DNA of 64,000 nt from Salinicoccus sediminis. Lineage in GTDB: Bacteria; Bacillota; Bacilli; Staphylococcales; Salinicoccaceae. The notes beneath the pieces are model-generated. The model worked only from the letters and a program-made list of their open reading frames with translations, made no database searches and had not been told where the DNA came from. Where the stretch lies: NCBI RefSeq assembly GCF_000986795.1, contig NZ_LAYZ01000024.1:248001-312000 (forward strand), read 5' to 3'. Shown here piece by piece: positions 8,272 through 16,348 of this stretch. A program made the translations under genes and the position numbers. Numbering within the stretch: the stretch's first letter is position 1; every line of letters starts with the position of its first letter.

Positions 8272-8733
8272 TTAAAATATTTCTTTTAAATTTGTTTCAA
8301 GTTCTTTTGCATCATGACCATTTAGAATTATTCTTGAAATTTTTTCTTCCTGGAATTTTTCCATCAGATCTGACAGTAATGATATTTGTTTTTTAGGATT
8401 TTTTATTCCTAAAAACATAACAATCTTTACTGCTACCTCTGACTCCGTATCACCCATATTTTTGAATTGCAGATTCTCATTCAGCCTCACAAGATAAATG
8501 AATGGATGTTTAATATGAGGAGCATCTGTATGTGGAATTGCTATATTACAATATTGAGTTTCCAACCCTGTAGGGAAATCTTTTTCCCTTGTCATTAAAG
8601 CATTTAGATAGGTTTCTTCGATGTATCCAAGGTCTACAAGATGCTTTGCAGCACTTCTGAATAGATCTTCCTGGGAACTATAAGAAGCATCCAGAGTAAT
8701 TAATTCTTCGCTAAACAAACTACCATATCCCAC
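8272..8733 (-). CDS. gatA: PTS EIIA, fructose/mannitol/galactitol type
   Basis: A 153-residue EIIA of the Fru/Mtl superfamily. The phosphorylated histidine is in CNIAIPHTDA (His68), preceded by the REKDFPTGL motif. It receives phosphate from HPr and passes it to EIIB. Its GTG start (8733, behind AAGGGAG) overlaps the last 14 bases of the regulator gene, so translation is coupled. A TTG at 8718 is a less likely alternative start. Confidence 0.88.
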   Translation of the reverse strand: MGYGSLFSEELITLDASYSSQEDLFRSAAKHLVDLGYIEETYLNALMTREKDFPTGLETQYCNIAIPHTDAPHIKHPFIYLVRLNENLQFKNMGDTESEVAVKIVMFLGIKNPKKQISLLSDLMEKFQEEKISRIILNGHDAKELETNLKEIF

Positions 8734-10708
8734 ATTCGTAACTCCCTTCTATAAGTTTGACCAAGTCTTTTTCATTTGATTTATATAATCTCTTCATAAA
8801 TAAATCGTCTGTGAAAAGTCCATTTAGCTCCAACAATTTTTTTACGTGTGCATTGTTACTTTCCGGTGATATACATAACACACATTTTTCCAATGACGGG
8901 TTAATCAATAATTGATAATCTTCTCTGATTGCCCCTTCTTCAACTGGAGCATGAGGTAAATATATGTTCGGCCCAATTATCATTGTTTGATATTTTTCTT
9001 CGAAGATATCCATGGTACTATCAAAATAGTTCTGATTTATTGAACCACGGTTTTTAAGAAGATTTAACCCCTTTGCAGCCATTTGGAATATGCCTTTATC
9101 CCTGACGAATTTAATTTGATGTTCTTCCAACAGTCCCAATGAGTTATTAAACTCTTCTTCCTCTGTTTCAAAAAACGTGTGCGCTTTATCCTGTATCTCT
9201 TCATAATTCTCTTCAGGTATTACGTCCTTCAGAAAATTCATCAACTGCCTAGTTTTTATATTTGGATCAAGTTCAAAGTATGACTCAACCTTTTTTTTGA
9301 ACTCTTCCCTACCTTTATCGGAAAAAATGTTTTCCATAATGAAAACTTTTTTATTGGTGTTTAATGGTATGGTGCTAAATACAATATCTACATTTAGACT
9401 TGCTTCATAAAATTGTCTCATGCTACAGGTCCCAACATAATTGACATCAGGAAACATATCTTTCAGTTGAACTTTCATCAGTTCGGAAATTGAATGCCCG
9501 CTATGGCAGACAACCACTGCTTTTAATTCTTTATTATTTCTGTATTCTTCATTATTTATATAGTACATATGACCGAGCACTATCATTGCAAGATAAACTA
9601 TCTCCGCTTCATCTAAACCAATATTTTTATAACCATCTATGATTTCCTTTACTACTTCATACACAGGGTAATACCTTTGAATGAAATCATCCGTGACTGG
9701 ATTCTCGATAGTCAGTTTGAGATTCTTACGGACAAGTGCTGGAATAAGATGCTGAGTCAATTTAGATTTGAATTGATTATTCTTAAAATTAAAAGCTAGC
9801 TTTTCCTCCAGCTTCATAGTAATAAAATCTACGAATTCCTCAATTTTAATCTCACTTTTAACATCCGATTCTGTCTTTAAGTCAACTCTGTTTGCTCCAA
9901 GAAACACCAATGCCAGATAAGTTAGATCACGTTTGCTTAGTTCAGGGTATCCCCAGAACAAACCCTGGATCTCTTTAAACTCTTTAGTATTACTTAAATC
10001 CTGAAATTTTATAGATAAATCCCATTCTTTGTCAGTAATTTCAGAGCGTTTGATCATGATTAAAATAATGTAAGGCAATTTGTTTAAATATTCATCGCTT
10101 AGTGTAATATCTAGTTTACTCTCCAATTTTCTAATCCGTTCAGTAAGCAGGAAATATTCACCTTTTACCATGATTACTTTCTCTTCTAAAAGGCTTCTTC
10201 CATTGGGATATTGAAACATCCGATCTACAACATTCATGATTTCAGCTCTAATGTTAAGTTCCTGGCCTTTTAACAAATATCCATACTTCCTTTGATATTC
10301 AATGAATATATCATTCTCATAAATATACCTATTTATTACTTTGATGTCGTTCGTCAAAGTATTTTTACTTGCCAAACAATGTTCTGATACATTATCCAAA
10401 GAAAGGTATTCATCGTTTAAAGCGATTTTCAAGAAAGCAATATCCCTCCTGACTTCAGGCTTATAAATAGGAGTAAGCTCATCAATGGGAATTTGGTAAT
10501 ATTCAGCAATCATTGATGTAAATTCTGTAGCAATATAGACCATTTCTCCGTTGTTTATGACTACTTTTTTTCTTAAGTGCTCATTAATATCGTTAGCGAG
10601 ATTAGCTACTTCTTCACTAGCAATGTCAAATCTACGAGTCAGACTTTCGATTTTTTCGTGATTAACGTTTAATAAGTACCGTACGATTTCCTTATACTTT
10701 TCACTCAT
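8720..10708 (-). CDS. PRD-containing PTS-regulated transcriptional activator (MtlR/BglG type)
   Basis: A 662-residue regulator with the order: N-terminal helix-turn-helix region (about 1-180), two PRD domains (about 190-400, including the His in GHMYYINNEEYR), a GatB-like EIIB domain with Cys in VVVCHSGHS (about 405-490), and a C-terminal EIIA-like domain with His in YLPHAPVEEG (about 515-660). HPr and the PTS proteins would phosphorylate these residues so that the operon is activated only when substrate is present and glucose is not. First gene of the operon. ATG 10708 has AGGAGG 8 bases upstream. Confidence 0.92.
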   Translation of the reverse strand: MSEKYKEIVRYLLNVNHEKIESLTRRFDIASEEVANLANDINEHLRKKVVINNGEMVYIATEFTSMIAEYYQIPIDELTPIYKPEVRRDIAFLKIALNDEYLSLDNVSEHCLASKNTLTNDIKVINRYIYENDIFIEYQRKYGYLLKGQELNIRAEIMNVVDRMFQYPNGRSLLEEKVIMVKGEYFLLTERIRKLESKLDITLSDEYLNKLPYIILIMIKRSEITDKEWDLSIKFQDLSNTKEFKEIQGLFWGYPELSKRDLTYLALVFLGANRVDLKTESDVKSEIKIEEFVDFITMKLEEKLAFNFKNNQFKSKLTQHLIPALVRKNLKLTIENPVTDDFIQRYYPVYEVVKEIIDGYKNIGLDEAEIVYLAMIVLGHMYYINNEEYRNNKELKAVVVCHSGHSISELMKVQLKDMFPDVNYVGTCSMRQFYEASLNVDIVFSTIPLNTNKKVFIMENIFSDKGREEFKKKVESYFELDPNIKTRQLMNFLKDVIPEENYEEIQDKAHTFFETEEEEFNNSLGLLEEHQIKFVRDKGIFQMAAKGLNLLKNRGSINQNYFDSTMDIFEEKYQTMIIGPNIYLPHAPVEEGAIREDYQLLINPSLEKCVLCISPESNNAHVKKLLELNGLFTDDLFMKRLYKSNEKDLVKLIEGSYECGIW

Positions 10709-10715
10709 TTATACT

Positions 10716-10767
10716 GCCTCCTATTTGTGCACAACCCTATTATATATCAGAATTTTTAGTTAAATTA
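10716..10767 (-). promoter_or_regulatory. Probable promoter and ribosome binding site of the PTS operon
   Basis: On the minus strand TATAAT (10739-10744) is followed after about 15 bases by TAGGAGGC (10716-10723), 8 bases from the ATG. A -35-like TAATTT is at 10762-10767 with 17 bp spacing but is a poor match, as expected for an activator-dependent promoter. Confidence 0.5.
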
Positions 10768-10828
10768 ACCCTCTCATCACAATCTGAAAAGGACAGTATT
10801 TGGGGATTGTGATAATCTAATATAAATA

Positions 10829-10887
10829 AAAACTCCCCATATTATTGGGTACATCTCATGTACCATTCAATAATACGGGAAGCTTTT
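10829..10887 (-). terminator. Terminator of ydcF and of the capsule operon
   Basis: A long imperfect inverted repeat: CCCATATTATTG then GGTAC on one arm and GTACC, ATTCAATAATACGGG on the other, extended by AAAAACTC / AAGCTTTT. On the minus strand it is followed by GTTTTTATTTA. It lies just after the ydcF stop codon. Confidence 0.82.
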
Positions 10888-10899
10888 AAGCCGTTCCCC

Positions 10900-11466
10900 C
10901 TACCCACTCCACCGATACAGCCCGAACCTGTAGCCCCACAGCTTGATGAACTCGCTCCGCCATATGTAGCTTGCTCCGGGGCCTTCGTACCAGCGTTCTC
11001 CGTCTTCGGATAATGATGCGATGTATCTGAATTCGAACCTGTCATTATTCAATTTCTCGAAGATGTATTTCGACCGCTTCACATGGTAGTCACTGGTGAC
11101 GACGAGGGCTGTGTTGAACCCCTGCTCTTCCATGATGTCCATCGAAATAGTGGCATTGGTGTATGTGCTGTCTGCTTCGTAATCTTTGATGAGTGCTTCT
11201 TCGGGTATGCCGTATTCCACAGCGAGTGCTGTGCTCTGTGACAGTTCTTCGGTCTCCACCACAGGTGTGATCAGCACGTGGTCTGCGTATCCCTCTTTAT
11301 ACAGGTCGGCGGTCTTCTCCATGCGGCCGCCATCGCCGCCGAGCATGACGATGACGTCGCTTTGTACGGGAGTATCTGAGTAGTTATGGTTGAAACTGTC
11401 GATCAGCAGGATGACCAGCAACAGCAGCAGGAGACATATTGCGATAATGAGGATTCTCATTTTCAT
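10900..11466 (-). CDS. ydcF: YdcF/DUF218 family membrane-anchored protein
   Basis: A 188-residue protein with one N-terminal membrane helix (about residues 4-23), then a DUF218 domain: DVIVMLGGDGGRMEKTADLY, STYTNATISM and VVTSDYHVKRSKYIF. The family contains SanA/YdcF-like proteins linked to envelope integrity. It is the last gene of the capsule operon, followed by a strong terminator. Its 3' end (10905-11014) is duplicated at 1259-1368. Family clear, function unknown. Confidence 0.87.
   Translation of the reverse strand: MKMRILIIAICLLLLLLVILLIDSFNHNYSDTPVQSDVIVMLGGDGGRMEKTADLYKEGYADHVLITPVVETEELSQSTALAVEYGIPEEALIKDYEADSTYTNATISMDIMEEQGFNTALVVTSDYHVKRSKYIFEKLNNDRFEFRYIASLSEDGERWYEGPGASYIWRSEFIKLWGYRFGLYRWSG
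10905..11014. repeat. 110-bp direct repeat, right copy (within ydcF)
   Basis: The parental copy, in the intact ydcF gene, of the sequence found in the scar at 1259-1368. Confidence 0.9.
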
Positions 11467-11550
11467 AGCCCGGACACTCCTTCACTTTTATATGTATCAC
11501 CATAAAATTCATTCCGGAGGCAAGCATTACGAAAACCTCCGGAATAAACA

Positions 11551-12561
11551 TCACACCGCCACTTTTTTCTTTTGTCCCCCATCTGCCCGGTAGGCCGGGA
11601 AAAATTCCGTCTCCCGGTCCACACCGTTCATCAGGCACAGTCTGTCATACACTTCCTGATTCCATATCTTCCTGCCGATATGGAATTTGAATTCCGTTGC
11701 ATTGGAAAACCGCTTTTTGAACTTGAGCACCGAATCTTCTTCTGAATTGGACACTCCGCCGCCGTAATGGATGACTGAGAAGCCATTGTCCTTCGCCCAG
11801 TTCATCGCTGTATATTTCAGCAGATAGGCAGGCGACAGGTTCAGATACCTGCTCCTGGTGCCGTTCAGATGATCGTGTATGATGTCGCCCGAGATGAAGT
11901 AGAGCCCCATGGCGATGATTTCATCTTCGTAATAGACACTTGTCGTGAACAGCTGACGCCCGAACTGGCGCTTCAGCCCATAGAAGTATTCCCTGTCGAA
12001 ATAATAGAACTCCGAAGCGTGGAGCCGTGACATCGTTTCATTATATATATCAAGAAATTCCTCTATATCGTCAAACCCCCGCTTCAGCTCACAGGAGATC
12101 TTTTCATTCCTGAGCAGTTTCCTGACCTTCCGCCTTGCGGTACTGCAGAACTCACTCTGGAATATATCCTCCGAACACCCGAGATCCGTCCCCACCGTGT
12201 TCCTGATATGACTGATGTCATACAGCTCCCTGAACGGCTCCTGGTTCTGGAATAGCGGATTGAACCTCACAAATTCCGACACGATGTTATTATCCCGCGT
12301 AAATCTCGTGAAGCATTCCTGGAATTCCGACAATAGCTGACGGGGGTCCGTGCACTCATGGATGACCGGACCCCCGTAGCCATACGGTGTGGTCAGGTCA
12401 AAATAGCGCTCGCCATCAATCAGGGTATCTATTTCTCTCTTTATCGCCCCCAGAGTGATGTGGCCATGCCTGCTCCTCAATTCATAGAATATCGACTCCC
12501 CGCCTTCGATCAGCTCGTTCACCTGTCCATATTCCCTGGTAAAATAGATATCTTTGTTCAT
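11551..12561 (-). CDS. FemAB-like GNAT-fold acyltransferase
   Basis: A 336-residue protein whose second half has the FemAB/CelD-type acyltransferase pattern: SRLHASEFYYFDREYFYGLK, then VYYEDEIIAMGLYFISGD, HDHLNGTRSRYLNLSPAYLLKY and IHYGGGVSNSEEDSVLKFKKRF. FemAB relatives add amino acids from tRNA to cell-wall precursors, and others acylate polysaccharides. Its place in a capsule operon suggests it adds an acyl or aminoacyl group to the capsule unit. AGGAGG-like sequence lies 8 bases before ATG 12561. Group identity is good; the donor is not known. Confidence 0.75.
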   Translation of the reverse strand: MNKDIYFTREYGQVNELIEGGESIFYELRSRHGHITLGAIKREIDTLIDGERYFDLTTPYGYGGPVIHECTDPRQLLSEFQECFTRFTRDNNIVSEFVRFNPLFQNQEPFRELYDISHIRNTVGTDLGCSEDIFQSEFCSTARRKVRKLLRNEKISCELKRGFDDIEEFLDIYNETMSRLHASEFYYFDREYFYGLKRQFGRQLFTTSVYYEDEIIAMGLYFISGDIIHDHLNGTRSRYLNLSPAYLLKYTAMNWAKDNGFSVIHYGGGVSNSEEDSVLKFKKRFSNATEFKFHIGRKIWNQEVYDRLCLMNGVDRETEFFPAYRADGGQKKKVAV

Positions 12562-12876
12562 AGCAAGTCCTCCGTTTTATTCCAAAGACTCTCAATTTCC
12601 CCTAAGCACCCGCGCACTTCGGGAAGGAATCATCCGGATCTGCTTTATGAACATTTTTCTGCTGGATTTATATGCTTCACAAGCCGTATCAGAACGGGAA
12701 CCATTCTCTCTCTCAAACCAGGGTATCAATCCGTCAAAATCTGCCTGCATTCTTCCTTTACTGTGAGGTGATATCCTTTGGATTCGCCGCTGAGACACAT
12801 CCATTCACCCCTTCCCTTAATTGGATTTTCCATATCCACCACCCGCTTCCCGACAAAGCCGGTGATGGGATTTACT
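12562..12876 (-). other. 315-base gap in the capsule operon, possibly a decayed gene
   Basis: No intact gene is visible between the sugar transferase and the acyltransferase. On the minus strand, protein-like stretches occur in more than one frame (for example 50 codons directly after the sugar-transferase stop in the +1 frame, then another frame at 12592-12804), which may reflect an old frameshifted gene. No family was recognised. No terminator is present, so transcription probably passes through. Confidence 0.35.
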
Positions 12877-13476
12877 TCAATCGTCCTGAGTGTTCCCGGT
12901 GAATGCCCGGGCCGTACTCTCCCCTTCCTGGCTGATGCCCTCGCTTTTCAGCACTTTCCCCGCTGTCATGGCAATTATTTTAATATCGAGCCAGAATGAA
13001 CGGTTTTCCACATACCACACGTCCATCTCGAACTTCTCTTCCCAGGACAGTCTGTTGCGGCCGTTCACCTGTGCCCATCCGGTGATGCCCGGACGCACAT
13101 CATGCCGTTTCATCTGGCGTCTGCTGTAAAGTTCCATATACTGGGGCAGTAAAGGCCTGGGGCCCACAAGGCTGAGCTCGCCCCTTAAAACATTGATCAG
13201 CTGCGGGAGTTCATCCAGGCTGTATTTGCGGAGCATGATGCCAAGATCCGTGAGCCGTTCCTCGTCCGGCAACAGTTCACCGTCTTCACCCCGGACATCT
13301 GTCATCGTCCTGAATTTATGGAGGTCAAACGGCCCCCCTTTATATCCCGGACGCCTCTGACTGAACACTACCGGACTGCCCATCTTCATCTTTATCATGA
13401 CAGCGACAGCAATCATCAGAGGGGAAAGGAAGACGAGCATAGCCAGGGCGGCTGAAACATCGAACACCCTTTTCAT
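12877..13476 (-). CDS. Initiating undecaprenyl-phosphate sugar-1-phosphate transferase
   Basis: A ~199-residue bacterial sugar transferase (PglC/CapM/WcaJ core). It has one N-terminal re-entrant/membrane helix (VFDVSAALAMLVFLSPLMI), then VFSQRRPGYKGGPFDLHKFRTM, RKYSLDELPQLINVLRGE, SLVGPRPLLPQY, RPGITGWAQVNGRN. It transfers a sugar-1-phosphate from a UDP-sugar to the undecaprenyl-phosphate lipid, the first step of the repeat unit. The ATG at 13476, with GGAGGTGTCTTG upstream, is a better start than the GTG at 13503 that overlaps the CapK-like gene. The CapD-like dehydratase and aminotransferase in the same locus suggest a bacillosamine- or FucNAc-type first sugar. Confidence 0.92.
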   Translation of the reverse strand: MKRVFDVSAALAMLVFLSPLMIAVAVMIKMKMGSPVVFSQRRPGYKGGPFDLHKFRTMTDVRGEDGELLPDEERLTDLGIMLRKYSLDELPQLINVLRGELSLVGPRPLLPQYMELYSRRQMKRHDVRPGITGWAQVNGRNRLSWEEKFEMDVWYVENRSFWLDIKIIAMTAGKVLKSEGISQEGESTARAFTGNTQDD

Positions 13477-13499
13477 CAAGACACCTCCATGTAATCCAA

Positions 13500-14852
13500 T
13501 CACTTCACACCACTGAGTTCATTGATGATGAAGCGGGCCTTGCCGTTTCTGTCTTTCGGTATCTGATCCAGATAGTTGTACTGATACTGACAGTCGGCCC
13601 CCAGCCGGCGCACGACCCGCTCTTTGAATATCCGTTCTTCCTTCGCACCATAACCCGGCTCCACCACCAGATTGACGATGAATTGCTTCATATCCTTCTG
13701 TATAAACTGGAATGCGGCCACCGTATCCTCGATGCCCTCCACCGCCCGGGCGATGCCGACGCTCGTCACCCTGTTGCCCCTGCTGCCGATCAGGTATTCG
13801 GACTTCCTGCCGAAGATCCTTGTTATCTTTATGTCATCAGCATAGGAATTCAGATACTCCTCATCAGAATCGATTTCGACCTGGTCGTTGATCCGGTAAC
13901 GCACCAGAGGCGTAGCATAGTTGATGAAACTGGTGACAATCATCTCGTACAGATGATGGTCTATCCTCTTGAACTCGAAGAGTCCGGTTTCATGTCCCAC
14001 TTTGTAGGCACCGTCCGTGCCTGCGTATATGAAAGGCGCGCCCTCTCCGCTTGCGTACTGGTCGATGACCCTTGCCCCGAAGGCTTTCTCTATATCCGCC
14101 TTTACATGCGGCAGCAGAATCTCTGAAGTCGGAAATACCGCCTTCACTTGCCAGTTCACCCTGAGGCGGTGGTTCAGCACATATTTCGCCACCATGTGTA
14201 TTGCGGACGGGAAGCCATCCAGTGCCTCCGGTTTGAAGCGGGCCATACTGCCATACACATGGCCGATATTATCCTGCGTCATATGGTTTGCGGCATAGAG
14301 CATCTGGTTCATCGGCATATTGTAGCGCCAGAGTATATTTTTATGATTGGGCGGTGTCAGGTCCTGGCCGGTGAAAGAGGCCCGTTTCGCAAACGGCCGT
14401 ACACCGTTTTGGAATTTTATATAATCGAGATAGGCCATCCGGTCTGCCCGGTCATACTCTGAATCATATACAGCGAGGCTCTCACCCGTTGTACCGCTCG
14501 TGCCGGAAAACCGGATCCGCCCCTCCCTGCACGAGCGCACTTCTAGTTCGTACCTGAGATCATTTTTCATCGTCATCGGCAACTTCAGGAAACTTCCGAG
14601 AATGTCTGTCTCATCAATCTCGATATTGGCATATGCCCTGATGTTCCCTTTCAGATGATGCATGAAATCGACCAGCTTGTCCGTCTTGTCGAATCCCCCG
14701 CGAACGTAGCGTGCGAGGGCTTCCCGGTAGAGATGGTTGTATCTCTCCCTTTTCAGTTTATAACCGTAAACACTCGTAAATGCGTGCTGCAAAAATATCG
14801 GTGACTTGTAGTAGATATTGTGTGTCGAGGCATCTATCAGTTCTTTCAGCAT
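13500..14852 (-). CDS. CapK-like adenylate-forming enzyme 1
   Basis: A 450-residue member of the phenylacetate-CoA ligase/CapK group of adenylate-forming enzymes. Visible motifs are FSGTSGTTGESLAVY (the ATP-binding T/S-G-rich loop), QYASGEGAPF, TPLVRYRINDQVEI and a C-terminal PKDRNGKARFIIN. These enzymes activate a carboxylate with ATP. CapK proteins occur in capsule loci, where their role is unsettled. It is ~60% identical by eye to the next gene, 14966-16348, so the pair arose by tandem duplication. AAGGTGATCTGA precedes ATG 14852. Confidence 0.85.
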   Translation of the reverse strand: MLKELIDASTHNIYYKSPIFLQHAFTSVYGYKLKRERYNHLYREALARYVRGGFDKTDKLVDFMHHLKGNIRAYANIEIDETDILGSFLKLPMTMKNDLRYELEVRSCREGRIRFSGTSGTTGESLAVYDSEYDRADRMAYLDYIKFQNGVRPFAKRASFTGQDLTPPNHKNILWRYNMPMNQMLYAANHMTQDNIGHVYGSMARFKPEALDGFPSAIHMVAKYVLNHRLRVNWQVKAVFPTSEILLPHVKADIEKAFGARVIDQYASGEGAPFIYAGTDGAYKVGHETGLFEFKRIDHHLYEMIVTSFINYATPLVRYRINDQVEIDSDEEYLNSYADDIKITRIFGRKSEYLIGSRGNRVTSVGIARAVEGIEDTVAAFQFIQKDMKQFIVNLVVEPGYGAKEERIFKERVVRRLGADCQYQYNYLDQIPKDRNGKARFIINELSGVK

Positions 14853-14965
14853 TCAGATCACCTTATCTCCTGGACTGATATAGAGCCAGACCCAGCCGGC
14901 CATCAGCCGTAATTGCCTTCAACACTGATGTGATGGCATTCAAACTTCGCGCAAACACTTCAGAA

Positions 14966-16348
14966 TCATCCAAACTCCGCCGTGCTGCCGGCGCCTGCCT
15001 TCTGCTCAAGCTCATTGATGATGAAACGCACCTTGCCATTCTTCTCCTTGGGGATGAAATCCATATAATTGAACACATACCTGTTATCCGGCCCCAGCTG
15101 ACGTTCCAGCCGCCCACGGATCACCAATTCGTCCGCATGTTCATCATAATCATCCTCGACCACCATATTCACCTGGAACTCCTCTTTCTCTTTCTGGACG
15201 ATCTGACACTGCACCACCTTCTCTTCGAAACCATCGACGATCCAGGCCAGGATGATGTTCATGACCTTCCTGCCGTCCTGCGCGATGAGATAATCCATGC
15301 GGCGGCCGTAAATCCGCCGGATGATGATATCATCTTCGTATGAGTTCAAATACTCCCGGTCTGAATGGATCTCGACTTCGTCACCAATCCTGTAGCGGAC
15401 AAGCGGTGTGGCATAGTTCAGGAAGCTCGTAACGATCATTTCATACCGGTGCTCACCCCGGCGCTCGAACTCGAACAGCCCCGTCTCGTGACCGATCGTG
15501 TAGCCCTCATCGGTGTTTCCATACAGGAACGGTGCCCCTTCAGAACTTGCATATTGATCGATGACGACGGTATCGAAGGCGGCTTCGATATCCCTCTTTG
15601 CATATGGGAGGAGTATTTCTGCCGTCGGAAAAACCGCCTTCACATCCCAGTCGGCCCGGAGGCCGTTCGACAGCATATATTTTGCCACCATATGAATGGA
15701 GGAAGGCAGCCCGTCGATCGAGACCGGCCTGAACCGCTTCATGTTCTCATATACATGCTCCACATTTTCAGGGGTCATATGATGGGAGGCGTAAAGTGCC
15801 TGGTTCATGGCCAGATTGTACCGCCACAGCTTATTCCTGTGGACTGCCGGTGTAATCTCCCGTCCGGTGAAAGATGCGCGCTTCGAGAACGGTTCGATGC
15901 CCTGCCTGTATTTTATATAATCCAGATAGGCCATGCGGAGCGCCCAGTCCTCCTCCGACTCGAAGACTGCCAGGTTGTATCCCGTCGTCCCGCCGGTCCT
16001 TGAAACATGGAGCTTACCCTCTTTGTGCGACCGATCGTCAAGTTCCCTCCGGAGATCCTCCTTCTCCGTCATCGGGAGGGCCAGGTAACTTTCCATGATT
16101 GTCTCCTCATCCACATCAATATCCCTGTATGCAACTATATTGTCCTTGAGGTGATGCATCAGACGGATCAGCGGTTCTCGCCCACCGGAGTCCTCTGTGA
16201 CATATCGCCGGAATGCTTCGTGATAATAATCGTTGTACCTCTCCCGCCGCTTTTTAAAGCCATATGCACTGGTAAAGGCGTGCTGCACAAATACCGGCGA
16301 CCTGTAATAAAGGCTATGCGCCGATGTACTCATCATTTTTTTCAGCAT
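14966..16348 (-). CDS. CapK-like adenylate-forming enzyme 2
   Basis: The tandem paralogue (460 residues) of the CapK-like protein at 13500-14852, with the same motif order: SRTGGTTGYNLAVF in place of the S-G-T-S-G-T-T-G loop, QYASSEGAPF, TPLVRYRIGDEVEI, PKEKNGKVRFIIN. The ATP loop differs (SRTGGTTG against SGTSGTTG), so the two may activate different acids or one may be non-catalytic. ATG 16348 has AGGGTGATCACA upstream, matching the arrangement in the paralogue, and is preferred over GTG 16357. It overlaps the upstream glycosyltransferase gene by 35 bases. Confidence 0.85.
   Translation of the reverse strand: MLKKMMSTSAHSLYYRSPVFVQHAFTSAYGFKKRRERYNDYYHEAFRRYVTEDSGGREPLIRLMHHLKDNIVAYRDIDVDEETIMESYLALPMTEKEDLRRELDDRSHKEGKLHVSRTGGTTGYNLAVFESEEDWALRMAYLDYIKYRQGIEPFSKRASFTGREITPAVHRNKLWRYNLAMNQALYASHHMTPENVEHVYENMKRFRPVSIDGLPSSIHMVAKYMLSNGLRADWDVKAVFPTAEILLPYAKRDIEAAFDTVVIDQYASSEGAPFLYGNTDEGYTIGHETGLFEFERRGEHRYEMIVTSFLNYATPLVRYRIGDEVEIHSDREYLNSYEDDIIIRRIYGRRMDYLIAQDGRKVMNIILAWIVDGFEEKVVQCQIVQKEKEEFQVNMVVEDDYDEHADELVIRGRLERQLGPDNRYVFNYMDFIPKEKNGKVRFIINELEQKAGAGSTAEFG

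Noticed and set aside
10842-11045. Small Cys/Gly-rich frame at the end of ydcF
   Set aside because: Out-of-frame reading of ydcF; the similar tail in the scar at 1238 is the same DNA, not a conserved peptide.
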